NCBI GenBank assembly: GCA_018873245.2
Contig: JAEMBT020000006.1
Coordinates: forward strand, 3,195,855-3,259,854
DNA from: Archegozetes longisetosus
Lineage: Eukaryota; Arthropoda; Arachnida; Sarcoptiformes; Trhypochthoniidae
Reading direction: 5' to 3'
DNA length: 64,000 bases
The notes under the pieces were generated by a model. That model was not told where the DNA came from. It ran no database searches and saw nothing but the letters and a program-made list of their open reading frames with translations. The first letter of the stretch is position 1, and each line of letters begins with the position of its first letter. Position numbers and translations under genes: made by a program. Shown piece by piece: positions 1 to 12,784 of the stretch.

Positions 1-2890
1 AACAGTCTTATTTAAGTTTAAATTAAATATTTGTGTTCACACTTAAATTATATTTTATGCTATTTAATAAAGTACAGGTCTTTTATCTTTTGAACTACTA
101 TTGTCTTTGGTGACTTTCAATGAAGCATTTAATTATAATTGATCTGTAAAAACCTAAATGAAAGTGAAACAATGGTTTGACCTAGAATTATGTTTGAGAG
201 GCCGTTGTGTTTCAAGCTTCAGACTTGTTACAAGAACTAATCTTATGTTAGAAGTGCTAACGAAGTAATTCATTTATTAATACTAGCAATTAGTTTAATT
301 TTAATTTTTGAATATATGAAAATCACGTTTCTTATCAATAATTTCTATTCATAAAAACTGTTCAAAGTAGTTAAACTTAAAAAGTTTCTCATTGAAGAAT
401 TAATAAAGTAATATCCTATTTTAACTAATTAATACTTAGAAAAAGAAATTTCTGTCTTGGATCTTACAAAATCAATCAATTCATTAATTGTAGGAGTATG
501 GCTATCTAACTGAAACTTTACTTTTAAGTCAACCTAAACTTGTAAGTTTTAATATTGTATCAGCTATTCGACGTTTCTTAAATTCCTTTAGGTTTCATAA
601 AGTTTAAATTTTGTAATTATTCAGTGAGAATTGAAGTATTATTGTCAATTCCGTCCACTAAATTGAAAATTATGCATAAACCATCATTAAATCACTTTTC
701 ACAATACATTTGTTAACTTACAGTATTATAAAAGTTGATTCAATTCTATCTTATCTAGCAAGTTTATATCACCATCTATATTTTAATAACATCCTATTGT
801 TTTGAGGTTTGAGTCAAGGCTCAAAAATAAAATAAGATTTGATTGGACAAACTGTTTTATAGCTGCATTAGAGACCATGGTCTTAAAGTGAAGTACTATG
901 CTAAGCAGAACCTTCCAACCCAAAAAAGATGTACTTTCAAGTTTCAAAAGATTTTTCTTTCACTTTTTCATCATTAAAAGTGCATAATTATGAGCTATAT
1001 TATTTAATGCAATTATATGTGACATCGTTTACTTCTCATTGTGATACTTTTATGCTCATTATAAAATGTGTTACGCTAATTGTCCAGAAAGTCTCAGTGC
1101 TGGGTATTACAATATACACGATAAAGTTTGATTTTTAAAAGTTAGATTAGGTTTTACATAATCTTCTGATATTGAATTTCATTATTGAGTTGAATCAGGT
1201 TTAAATCTTTTATCAATGGTACAGTCTACTCAAGAAGAAATTTTAGTATTTATTTGAAAATTGATTGAATAAGTTAGGACGTTTGAGATGCAAATAACAA
1301 ATTGAATATTAACTCTGAAACAGTAGAACCACTTATTTTGACCAGAATTTTCAAATGAAAATATACCTTTTTTACCGAAATCATATCTTTATACAGTGTT
1401 CAATGTTATCTTGATATTTTCTCAAAGAGTTTGAATTAAGGCCTAACAGGAAATAAAGGATTTGTGAAAATGAATTGAGTTGCATTAGAGATTGATTAGC
1501 TTTAAAATAAATATTACATCATTATTATACTTATAAAATTTAAATTAAAGTTAAAAACAAAAGCAAAGACTAAAAGATGTGAACTCGAGATATGATTTCT
1601 AATTATTCAGTCATGCCATAAATACTATATAATTGGAATAAGATGGAAATAAAATGAACTGTTAATAATTTTCAATAAAATATTCTGACTTTTGGCTATC
1701 TGAGTCCTCATTTCAATGTTTTTATGCCACGATTTGATTCCAGAAAAAGGTACTAACGCTGATTTTTTTAAGTTTTTATTTATTGAGACTCATATTTTCA
1801 CTTATATTATGAATTTTAAACTTAAAATATTTAGAAAATCATCAGTCTCAATGTTTAATTTTATGCGATGATTTCCTTGAAGAAGCATACCTACAACACC
1901 TTACTCTACTAATTTTTGCAACCACATTTGCTGAATCACATCGTCAATCGCTTATTATGCACCGATGCGAATAAATTTAAAGGAAATTGCTGTATTTCGA
2001 GTAATGAGCATCTCCAACATAACTTGAAAAAGCTTTTTATACATTTTTGTTATTTGAAGATGTTCTAGACAGAATTTCAAGCACTTCAATCAATTAGTAA
2101 AATTTGTTATTGTTTCAGACAGCATATCTAACTATAGAGATTTTAACTAGATTGAACTATTTATTCCTATATAGTTACACAACGAATTTTCTTATTCGAA
2201 TTCATTTAATCAATATTTATTCGGAAAAATATTCGAGCTAATACTGAAGTAATGAATTTGTTGAAAATGCAGTACATTTTAACTTGATCATAACTTGATG
2301 TATAATTTGTATCGAAATATTTAAATTAATTTATTCAAAAAAAAAATTCTCTTTGAATCTAATTATAAAAACTCCAGACTTTAAGAAATTTTCAAAGTAT
2401 TAATATGAGTTCATATGTTCGCAGAGCACCTGATCGAAACAAAGTTGCTTTTTCGCTTAGTTAAATACCAACAGTTTTCTGTACTAGAATATAGACAAAC
2501 ATAAAGAAATCATTTCGAACGCTATTTTCAATACTGAATAGAAAGCGCCTACAGTATTGTTTACAGATTATTTTAGGAATTTTTGTGGCTTTTAACACAA
2601 AATGAATTATATAGTGACATACGAGAATGTCTATTTGTCTTGTCCATGATGATAGTACTATGAAATATTGTTAAAAACTGTAATCCATAATAAATATTAT
2701 CAATTTATTGGGAGGATGGGGGAGGGGGTTCGACTCGAGACTTTTCTAACTTATGGAAACCACAAAATTAATTTTTAATGAATTGAGTTAACTTATGAAA
2801 CTCCTTTCAATTAAACATACTTGAAACTAAATTTCGAAATCAATGTATAAAGCACTTAATTTTGTAAATTGAACTTATTATTTGGAAACA
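1..2890. other. AT-rich intergenic, no gene seen
   Basis: I see no coding region, RNA gene or clear repeat here. The only sizeable open frame (929-1138, plus) is 69 codons of AT-driven composition with no recognisable motif and no splice context. A short G-rich run lies near 2708-2730. Confidence 0.6.
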
Positions 2891-2894
2891 TGAT

Positions 2895-2900
2895 TTTATT
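2895..2900 (-). terminator. poly(A) signal of the 2977-4232 gene
   Basis: TTTATT on the plus strand reads AATAAA on the minus strand, about 80 bases beyond the stop codon of the minus-strand glycine-rich gene. A second overlapping copy follows directly. Position and sequence fit a cleavage/polyadenylation signal. Confidence 0.55.
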
Positions 2901-2976
2901 TATTGAAAATGTTCAGATGAATATCCGATTACATAAATAAGAAAAAAGTTTAGTTACGCAGTAATATAAATTGTTA

Positions 2977-4232
2977 TTAGGCTCTCGCACGACTTACATA
3001 AGCCGCATTACCGCCTGACTCAATGATTCTGACTTGATTTCCTCCTGCACTAGCTCCGTAACCACCACCAGAGGAAACAACACTCCTCGAAACTTGGACA
3101 TGACTAATAGCACCAACTCCTCCGTTACTAACACCACCGCCATAACCACCAGCAAGTCCCCCACCGTTATAACCACCAGCAAGTCCTCCACCGTTATAAC
3201 CACCAGCAAGTCCTCCACCTCTAGGCTCTCCTTTGGCGATAACAGTCTGAATCTCTTCCACAACAGGTTTGATCTCTTGAATAACACGTCTATAGGGAGT
3301 GATGACTTCTCTGACCTCTTGAATAATAGGTTTAGTCACTTCATGAACGAGTCTGTGTGGTTCATCTTCAGACGAAGTCTGTTGGATTTCACCAGGAGCT
3401 GAAGGTTGATGTGACTGAAGAACATTTATATTGCTAGAAGCAGACTTAAAATGAATAGTTAGAGGAAGATTTCCGGCTTCTACTTCGACAACTTGTGGCT
3501 GAGGTATCTCTTGAGGAAGGTTAACATGTCTTATCTCGACAGTGTGTTGACTCTGAACGGCCGCTGTGACTGGACCTGATCCTCCAAATCCTCCAGAATA
3601 ACCGCCACCTCCATAGCCACCTCCACCTGATGATCCACCATAATTACCAGCGGCATTGCAACAAATGATTAGGACACAAATCACACATAGCTATGTTTGA
3701 GAAATATTCAATTTTTTATTGAGGAAATATCAAAATTAATATAAAATTTTGTTTTATTATTATTCAATCTAATAACCGTTTTATCAAAATCTTTTAAAAT
3801 GTTCACAACCATAGAATAGAGATCAATAATCTGTCCAAGAGCGGTACTATTTTGACAATCATTTATGTCTTTAAATTATTCAAAGTCTTATTGTATTTCA
3901 TTATATTTTCTCCTTATAGGTTTAATTCAATTTAAATATAAGACAAAAACTCTTAAAATGCTTAATAATGAAATAGATTTACTAACTATCTAGTTATTTC
4001 ATATATTATAGCCATTGCATAGGTTGAATTCTAAAATCAATCATTTTCTGAATTTTATCTAACTGCCTTAACTATTAAATTTTAATATTCTAGCTAAATA
4101 AAAAAATTGATTGAACATTAGCTAAGCTTCTAAAAATTGAATCTTATGGTATATTCCTTGATAGAAAAATTCCAAAATAAAACCTTCAGATGTATGTGAG
4201 AGTATTCAGTAAAATTCACTTACTTTGAACAT
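2977..4232 (-). CDS. Secreted glycine-rich protein, family member A
   Basis: Two coding exons, 4232-4224 (Met-Phe-Lys) and 3690-2977, joined over a 533-bp phase-0 intron with donor gtaag and acceptor ag. The product is about 240 residues. I chose this start because all paralogues share the three-codon first exon and because joining it gives a good signal peptide (MFKLCVICVLIICCNAAG). After cleavage comes a Gly/Tyr/Ser stretch (residues ~17-43), then a conserved middle (~45-157) with LPLTIHFKSASSNINV, SSEDEPHRLVHEVTKP and the helical stretch IIQEVREVITPYRRVIQEI. The tail holds three copies of the nonapeptide GGGLAGGYN and ends NAAYVSRARA. It is likely an extracellular structural protein (cuticle, silk or glue); that role is inferred from composition and secretion. 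It is transcribed in the same direction as the copy at 14108-15483. Confidence 0.85.
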
Positions 4233-4386
4233 TTTGATTATATTATTCAATGGAAAATAGATGATAACAAAAATTAATTGACTATGAAATTACTTTCAAA
4301 AGATTACTGGAAAGCGTTCACTTTATAAACAAACAATAACACAATAATTCGGTTTTCAAAGCTTCTAATAGAGTGAGAAACTTCTT

Positions 4387-4410
4387 CTATATATACAAAC
4401 CTGTATATGG
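4387..4410 (-). promoter_or_regulatory. Possible TATA region of member A
   Basis: On the minus strand, CATATACA (4408-4401) and TATATATAG (4395-4387) lie 155-180 bases upstream of the start codon. A TCACT initiator-like motif at 4376-4372 is about 34 bases from the first but only about 21 from the second. The choice between them is open. Confidence 0.35.
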
Positions 4411-7400
4411 CCTGAGGGTTAGTGAGATTGAAATGCTATTTATGAAAAAAAGCTTAATCGAAAGTGAAAATAGTTAAGAAGAAATTGTGTTCTTCCTGTA
4501 AAGGAAGAGTATACTCTCATTTATTTTTGTTGCTAATAATATATGCACTCACGAAATAGAACTAAAACCTACATATATTTAGCTATGCGATGATTAGTTA
4601 ATAGAGTAATAAAATGAATCGTTCAGGAAATAATTGTTTTGTTCTGATTAACAACTTTTACTTTTTATAGGTTACATTAAAATAAGAAAAAAGTTAAGAA
4701 TTGAAAATTTCGAAAGTTGAACCATTGATTGGTTAAAATCAAATAAGTCAAGTACTTTCATACTTTCAAAACTGTATCTTGACTCTCGAGTCATCAAATA
4801 ATTTTATTACTCAAAAAATTAGTGCCTTGTAGAAGATTGAACAAATATCCTATATTTCAAATATATTTGAATTGTTAGAATAAGTTCAAAATTTTCATTT
4901 GAAATATTCTGAAATTTCCATAGATACACAACCTTTTTTTGTTACAGTAAATATGTTCATTTTAATGACATTTTGAGTAAGCAAATCTAAATTAGGTAAC
5001 TCTAATCAATCAATCGAAAATTAATTTTTTTGATTATTAAAACTCACCTGAAAAATCAATAAGAACAAAAAATAAATTATAGTATCAAGCACTTTGTATT
5101 CTTTATTTGCATAGCTTGAGGCTAAATCGTTGCAAGATTTACACATATGTACAATCAATGGGGAATGAAAAAATGAAACCGTTCTGATAACCTCGATATT
5201 GAAAGATTATTTTTAGTTTACAAAACGTGTGTTTTGGGATGATTTAAATGCTAATCTCAATCGCTTTTCCCGATAATTGCTTTCAAAGCACTAAAAATGA
5301 ATTAAAGTATCAGACATGAAAGGAGGAAATAATATATTTATATTGAAAATATGTCTTATTACATGATGGAATGGTAAAAAACGATCATTAAATTTCATTC
5401 AAAGGTTTTAGTGCTCATCTCTATATTTTTATATAAAAATTTCCTGAAGACTAATTTTACACGAAGATTCGAAACGAAACATAACTAAAACATCTTCAAG
5501 TTCCTTCTGTGAAGAAAATTATACATTAAGATTAAAAAACAAGATATTGAATTATGCATCAAATTTTCAATTTTTTGAGATTTACTTTAATGAATTGTAT
5601 TCTGTCGTAATTTTTTATGTTGAATATTTTAAGTTGGTCATTTTCGATTTCAGAACAAATATTTTCAGATCTATTTCAGTTTTAACAAGAATATTCCATT
5701 GGAATAAATGCGTAGCATTCATGGATAAGATAAGCAAGGTGATAGAAAAACTACAAATCATATTATAACGCTATTTTTGTTTCAAATTCGCTAGTTGTGA
5801 AATTAGCTATGAATAGTGCTTAAGATAAGGATGTCGCTTTTTCATAAATAAAATTCATGAGTATAGTATCCCTAAGGAAGTATTTACTATCTCTGCTCTA
5901 TTAGTTTTCAGGTTGTAACTTTATAAGCTTGATGAAAACTTCGAGAATGCCTTAACGTGAACGGTTAATAAGGAGCAATATGTGCTCTTACTTTACATTT
6001 TTAATTATATTTCAAAGATACTATGTGGCAAAGAATATAGTGAGTTTTCGTATTATTAAAGCTAAATTTTAGCTCTAAATGAAATATGTGTTACTAGATT
6101 CTTTAGTTGTTGGAATACCTATATAGTGTTTGCTAAATTAATGAATGTCTCGGACTAGAGTTATTTTTAAAAATTTTAAGCATTCAAACACTGTTTGAGA
6201 TATATGGGTTATCATGACTATTTTCACCGAAAAATTTTTAAAATGAAATTGAGATGCTTTAAAACAACAAATGGAATCATGGATGCGAAAGGTTCATTAG
6301 TCTAAGGAGAGTCTGGTATTATGATCTCTCGAATTTTGAGAAAAGTTCTTAAAGCTATTCGGTTTTAAGAGATATTTGCCTTGAAAAACGAAATCTTTGT
6401 TTTCTTAGGCCCAACCTGAACCCTCTTTCACCTTCATGATATGACTGCTAAAAGACTATGATTTATGAGCACCTTTAAGATCATAGTTTACTAAAATAGA
6501 TGAACGATACAGAAAAAATTCTCATTTGTTTGTTCACACATTATAAATCTAATATCCTGAAACTTGGTGAAACAGTTGAACCTATGGCATATAATCATTC
6601 AAACAGAAGCGATTATGAAATCGCCATAAGCATTGCTAAGTTGGGTAAAAGACTTAGAGCCAAACATCAAATCCAAATATATTCTTCAATCTGGTCATCG
6701 AACTGATAAAGCTCACTACTCAACAAATTATTTGAGTTTGATAAAAGTCAACTATAATTCACTTGTTGCTATTTTCATTATTAGGGAGATTCGGGCCAAT
6801 CATGAGGCTCAATTGAAAGTCTTACGAACTCTTGAAATTTGGAATTTATAGGGCCATATGATAAGATGTGGAAAGTATTGTTAATTTACTCATATTTTCT
6901 AGTTTAAAGTTAGTGTTAAAACAAACGTGAAGAACTTTCAAACTTGTACATTCTTTGCCGAAATTTTAGATATATTTATTACAAAAGTAGAAATTATGAA
7001 TCTAGTACACAATTTAAATGCATTCATCACAGAGAAAAGCTTTCAGTTGATTTTTCATTATAACTGTTATTTTTGAGGATAGGTAATCTTGATTACAGAT
7101 CTTCAGTTCGTTGATATGAGCTATCAAATGGTCGTATTCAAAAATTAGCGCAATCAGAATTTCCACCTGAACACATTTCATCAATAAATATGGGTTTAGG
7201 ATTTTGTGAAGTAAATTCGAATAATCAAAAAACAGCAACTTCTCCTTTCGAAAAGAAAGTTTGTAATCGAAGAGGAGTGTTCGAAACATGTTTTAGATGC
7301 ATCTAAATAATATTGTACGGCATACATTACAAAAACTAGAAAAGAATTGCTTCAGTCTATGCGTGAAGTCTTGAGAATCGATTGTAAAATGAAATCAAAT

Positions 7401-9180
7401 TTGACAAATGCCTGAACTGAAGAATGTTAAGGAGAGATCGAAGGCATGGATCTGATCGATGTCAGTTCCCAAAAGACAGAGACATTGAGCATTCTAAGTC
7501 ATTTAAGAAAATTGTTCCAGAATTATCGAACCAGTTTGAATATTTTTGAAATACATGAACATTTGACCCTAATAACAATATTGTATGTTGAACTCGGATG
7601 CTAGGAATTTGAGACCGATTACTTTAAATCTGCTTATGATACTCTTAATCAAATTGTAAACTTGACTAATTTAGTAAATGAATTAGTGTATTTGAGTCTG
7701 TGTATATGGTACGTAGTCATAGATTGCAAAAATTAGATGGATGTCAAACGATATCTCAGAAATTAATCAAAAAATGAAAAAATAAATTCTCTTATCTTCA
7801 ATAATCTGATGTTTGTGCTATTAAGAAGTGGAATTCAGTATAACCATACAGTAAAGTCATGCAAGTCGTTAGAGTTAAGGAACTGGAATAAAACATTGCA
7901 TTTCAAGAAGCTATATTACTAAAGATTAATTCTACTTGAAATCAATTCGAAAATAATTTCGAATAAATTCATTTCTCTATTGTTCAAACAAAAATAAAAT
8001 AAAATCAAAAAATGATATAGTTAGTAAAATTGATTGGATCATCCAAAGTGCATACATACTAAAAGATGAACACATGAAATCTTTATTAATAAATCTTTAT
8101 TAATGAAAGCATATCCAGAGATAGTTATCAAAAATTATGTTTCAGCAAAACTTTTTACTGGGAAATAGTGGTTTATCTTCCCAGAAAAGCTGGTTTTCAT
8201 TTGCCAGGATTCTGGGATCCCGATTATATCATTTTGGTTTGAAAAGTCCTGGAAATTGAATGAGATAAATCCATGTGGTGCTGTTTGATAGAGGTCATTG
8301 TTATACAGTACTCCTTTTAATAATGTAAAAATTATTCAAAAATACTTGAAATTTATTTCAAAAATGTACGGTAGAGAAAATGAAACATACATAAAGTCAA
8401 AACTGAAAAACAAGTTAACTCCACTTCTAGTGTGATGTTACAAAGTTATAGTTCTTATCAAAACTTAATCATCCATAAGAAAACAATTATTTATTGAACA
8501 CAATTCATATAGATCTTCGATAATACATTTTAAACTTTTTTTAGATTTAGCTTGTGATTATTTTTGTTTGAATTTGTTTTCTCTTATTTGAGATAGTTTG
8601 CTTGTAGTTACAACTTTATATCTATTAAACCTTTATGCATACTTTGGATAATGGTTTTCTATACCAAACATTTTCAGGTAGTTTCATATAAAAATCTGAA
8701 GTTAAAGAAACTATTATCTAAAGTGTGGGTGAAAGTTTAATAAAGTTGCAATTTCAAATAAATAATCTCAAATAAAAAAAGACAAATTCAAACAAAACTA
8801 ATCATAAGTCAGATTAAAAAGAGTTCAAATATATTATTAAAGCTCTGTATGAATTGTGTATTCAATAAATAGTTTCCCAATGAATGATTCAGTTTCGATA
8901 AGAACAATAGCCTAGTAAAATCTGATTAGAATTGCACTCTCATTATTTCTCAGTTTTGACTTTATATTATTTTTCATTTAAATTTTTTGTTTTTATGAAA
9001 TTATGAAAATTTCATATTTACAACTCTGTGTGTATTCAATAAAATCACTATAAGAAAGCTATCTGAAATATTGTTATTTGAGAAAAAATCAATTTTTAGC
9101 TTAATTTTTGTTCAGGGATCCTGATTCTCTACTCGGAAGGTTTTTGATCCCTGAGATTCCCGGTGAATCCTCACTCGAAG
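4411..9180. other. AT-rich intergenic, no gene seen
   Basis: Several open frames of 60-91 codons occur (5547-5768, 6500-6851, 7014-7289). None shows a signal peptide, domain, family similarity or convincing splice partner. A short tandem copy of AAATCTTTATTAAT lies near 8076-8103. I see nothing else to annotate. Confidence 0.55.
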
Positions 9181-9189
9181 GCAAATAGA

Positions 9190-9612
9190 TTACTGGAAAG
9201 CAGAGTTAACTTTTAAATGCATATATTCACGACAAGCAAAACTAGGAGAACTAAATGCTCTTAAACTTGACCTGCTTTGTCGAATTTTAAACCACACCCA
9301 ACTGAAAAGTTTTGGTACAACTCCTAAAGCTTTTTTGAAAACACATCTCAGCGCATTGTTTGATAAAGTGTACAACTATCTTTTTAAAAAATTCTAGTGT
9401 CTGATGAATCTGAACTTTTCTTCTGCATAAATCTCCAGAGAAACCAAAAATTGAAGTACGAGAATAATTACTGTTGTACACCCTAAAACACAATGAAGCG
9501 CGATAGATACGGATAGCGTCTGATGGAGAGCTCGTTGCCATGTATTGAGGAAACATCTATAATTACATACACTCTCAGAATTAAATGTTTCAATTAAATA
9601 ACATAAAAGCAC
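9190..9612 (-). pseudogene. Possible decayed non-LTR element fragment
   Basis: Three overlapping minus-strand open frames (9612-9394, 9556-9287, 9375-9190) lie in a block with more GC than its surroundings, as if one frame had been broken by shifts. The last frame has a spaced pattern (SWVWFK, then SSLRAF, SPSF, EYMHLK) faintly like the linker between endonuclease and reverse transcriptase in jockey-type elements. The resemblance is weak and I see no catalytic motif. Confidence 0.15.
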
Positions 9613-9734
9613 GTGCTTTGTTATTGAATGTATTTTTATAAATATATCAATTATCCCTTGGATACATCCTCACGCATCATTTTACTCTAGTTGCTATCGA
9701 GGATAATTTTGTTTTAAATGATACAGCAATTAAT

Positions 9735-9830
9735 AAATCAATGATAAGCCCTTAATAGTACTTCCTCACAAACATTATGAGTACTAATAGCGTTTGTAAG
9801 GAAGTGATATTAAGGGCTTATCATCGATTT
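9735..9830. repeat. 96-bp near-perfect hairpin
   Basis: Arms 9735-9773 and 9792-9830 are 39 bases each with four mismatches, separated by an 18-base loop. The right arm reads GTTTGTAAGGAAGTGATATT onward and mirrors the left. Size and loop would suit either a minimal foldback element or a microRNA-like precursor. No clear target duplication is visible. Confidence 0.7.
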
Positions 9831-10286
9831 CTTTAAGTATCATATATAAAAATTTATATTCGAGAATATACCTAAGATTGTATAAGATCATAAATAGTAT
9901 TTCAAATTATTAGATTTTCATCAAAATTATAGCTAAATAATAATTTAACGAATTGCAGCTGTAGACTAGTTAAATCTTATTAAACCGTGTAGCTCTGTTT
10001 GTCATGTTTATAAAATATTCTCTAATAGAAACTATTTTTCTCAACATCAAGTGATAAAATCATTTAGGCTAATCTCATTGAAATAAAGCAAATAGAAATT
10101 TTCAATTATATTTATGAACTAGATTAATGAATAATCTGTCTGTTTTGTATCTAAAAATTTTTTGGAACTGAGTTTAAATCAAAAGTAGAGCCAAAGATCA
10201 TAACAATTACTAAGTTTTATGATCTTCAAAAATTGAAAATTTTTTTCTAGCAAATGACTGCTTGAGCTCATAGGTTGAACCAACTA

Positions 10287-10792
10287 CAGTACTGGTCATT
10301 AGCGTTTACATACCTTTGATTTTTGATGGACAAGCTCTACAAGTATGTAATTTTGTATGGATATTCAGGTATTCAAATGCTGATCATAGACCACATCTCA
10401 TGAATGTAGCACCACAAAATTTTGGACTACGTCATCTTAATTAAAACATGTCTTTTCCATAGAGAGCACTGTGAAATTTTGTCAATTTCTTTCCGGCTTT
10501 GGAAACTTCAAATTTATTCCCGTATTATTGCTCACGGTATTTGACTTCGATGCATTGCACTATAAATCTAATCAAAAATCTAATGTTAAGTTGGTTAAAC
10601 ATATGCCTAAAAGTAAGGGGTTTGTGACATTTTATCGAATCTGATAATAAAACTCAGAATTGCGTGATGATACATTCGCGAATTTTGGTCTATGATCAAC
10701 ATTTGAATACCTGAATATATATACAAGATTAAATAATTGTAGAGCTTGTCCATCAGAAATCAAAGGTACGTAAACGCTAATGACAAGTACTG
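10287..10792. mobile_element. TA-flanked Tc1/mariner-type element, non-autonomous
   Basis: Terminal inverted repeats of over 100 bases begin CAGTACTGGTCATTAGCG at the left and end with the complement of CAGTACTTGTCATTAGCG at the right. Both ends are flanked by TA (10285-10286 and 10793-10794), the target duplication of the Tc1/mariner superfamily. At 506 bp it is too short for a transposase, and I recognise no transposase frame inside. Arms differ at scattered positions, so the insertion is not very recent. Confidence 0.75.
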
Positions 10793-11021
10793 TATTTTTA
10801 GAGATAGCGATTAATGAAGAAATTTTAAACAATTCACTGTTATCGAGAATTGATTAGGGAAAAAGTTTGGGGAATCCTAGAGAATTATAGATTAAATTTA
10901 GTATTTCAATATTATCTTCATTTCAGACTTTCGTAGATAATAGCATTGAATATATAAAGACTAGCTATAAAGTATTATGAGATGAGTTATATTGCATTCA
11001 AACTAACTCCGATTATAAATA

Positions 11022-11510
11022 CAGTGAAACCTGGATATAACAAACGGCCCGGTACCTAAGAAGTCGTCTGTTATAAAGAGGGTTTGTTATAGCCAGTATA
11101 TCATATATAAAGGCTTAGATTTTATTAATAATCAATGTTTACGCATAAAATACAGTAGTATTTCACTAAGTAACAATACTATCGTAATCTTCACGATTGT
11201 CAACGTCTTTAAGTATTGCTAACTTTGTTTCCAATGAATAACTTTGTCTTTTCTTAGAAGACATTGTGGTAATTATTAAAACAGTTGTTTAAATGTCAAT
11301 AACAATACAAATAAAAACACGTTTTCATTGAGTTTTCACACTTTTTATATCTAAAGTAATGATTGTTGAAACAAATGAGTATTTTATGAGCTATTTTACA
11401 GTTTTATAATATATTGAAAAGTCGTTTGTTATAAACAGACACTATTTGTATTACATGCTCTCACAGACTCTGTTTGTTATAAAGAGATTTGTTATATCCA
11501 GGTTTCACTG
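11022..11510. mobile_element. pogo/Tigger-like deletion derivative
   Basis: The ends are 24-bp perfect inverted repeats starting CAGTGAAACCTGGATATAAC. Flanking TA dinucleotides (11020-11021, 11511-11512) are the target duplication. Further sub-terminal copies of TGTTATAAAGAG occur inside both ends, possibly transposase-binding sites. The 489-bp length shows it is non-autonomous, and it retains a stub of its transposase gene (11166-11264, minus). The terminal sequence fits the pogo branch of Tc1/mariner, whose ends commonly carry a ...ATAAC... motif; family assignment also rests on the stub. Confidence 0.88.
11166..11264 (-). pseudogene. Stub of pogo/Tigger/CENP-B-like transposase
   Basis: A 32-codon frame starts ATG at 11264 and stops at 11166. 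It reads MSSKKRQSYSLETKLAILKD and then becomes unrelated. A basic start followed by SYSLETKLAILKDV matches the N-terminal helix-turn-helix that opens pogo, Tigger and CENP-B type proteins. The catalytic DDE part is absent, removed by the internal deletion that made this element. It is probably not functional. Confidence 0.7.
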
Positions 11511-12583
11511 TACTGACTAGTATGCAGTTACTAATGATTAGTAACTGTAATTATTACAGTTTTTAAGTATAGCTTTGGCCATACGATTACATATTATAAG
11601 GAGAAGAACTGATGTATTTAGATGCAGTTCAGTTTTCAAACTGTATATTTGCATACACCTACACCGGATCACAAGTTTGAATAAATTTCGAACAATATTA
11701 AGTCTTGTATCTTATGTAACAGTAAATCTATTTGTATTTATATCAGCAGTAATGAGTAAGATCCCGAAAGCTGAACATTTCCAAATTTCATGAAACCTAT
11801 ACAAAAAATCATCTATGAGCGTGAAGAAAAAGTATTGATATCTTGAATGCATTTTAGCATCCTACAAGTTAAATATACTACTTTGCTTCATATTCGATTC
11901 TTAAAATAATAAAATTCATCTTTTTATTGAAACTAATATTGTACAAGCGAAATACGATCTATTTAGAGATCTGAGTGGAAAATTTTACAGACTTTTTTTA
12001 AACAAGGAAAATAATTATGAAAAGAAGTAGTGATGAATTAGTTTTTACTCGAATTTTATTTCCGTATCAATATTTGCAAAAAATTATTTCACACGAGCAA
12101 GAAAACTCTGAATCACGAGAAACATTCTAATGCGATATTTCGGAAGTAAAGAAACCTTCATTAACTTTCTATTTATTAGTAAATTTTTTCACCTGTTCAT
12201 GGTAACTTGTAGTATTGTGATAATAAGGCAGAAATTGTGGGAACAAATCTTGAGGTTTACACTCAAGATCAGCCATTTATATCTTGAATGAGTTGAAATA
12301 AGTTTCATTTTCTAATGAAAATTCGTTAAGCTACTATCGAAGCACTTTCCTTTCATAAAGAAACAAATATAAATCAGCTAAATAACTCGAGGTTAATTAG
12401 CTTTGATAGACTATCATTTATTAGTGATCACCTGTGGTATATAAATTGACAAATTATTCGTTTCTCTTTATTAATAAATATATAATACATTTCCCCTAAA
12501 GCACTCTCAAAATGTTTTATTTATACTGATCACGACTTGCTATTCATTTAAATCTTTTCCTGTTTTATAATTGTAAAAATGTA

Positions 12584-12773
12584 CAGTTGCTGGATCAAAA
12601 AATTAGAATAGCAAAGTTGGTTTTGCTGCAACGTGAAAAACTTAGCTTCAAAGCCAACTTTGCCAAATATTGCCAAGTTGGTTTTACAGCAATGCAAAGT
12701 TGGTTTTGAAGCTAAGTTTTTCACGTTGCAGCGAAACCAACTTTGCTATTCTAATTTTTTGATCCGGCAACTG
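12584..12773. mobile_element. 190-bp foldback MITE
   Basis: Nearly the whole element is an inverted repeat, with ends CAGTTGCTGGATC and GATCCGGCAACTG flanked by TA (12582-12583, 12774-12775). The palindrome continues past the TA into AAAAATG/CATTTTT, giving 12575-12782 in all. Inside, the block GCAAAGTTGGTTTT recurs in direct and inverted orientation. No coding capacity. Ends and TA suit a Tc1/pogo-type non-autonomous element. Confidence 0.75.
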
Positions 12774-12784
12774 TACATTTTTGC

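Noticed and set aside
6500..7289. Three open frames of 68-91 codons
   Set aside because: AT-rich composition, overlapping in different frames, no signal peptide or motif, no splice partners.
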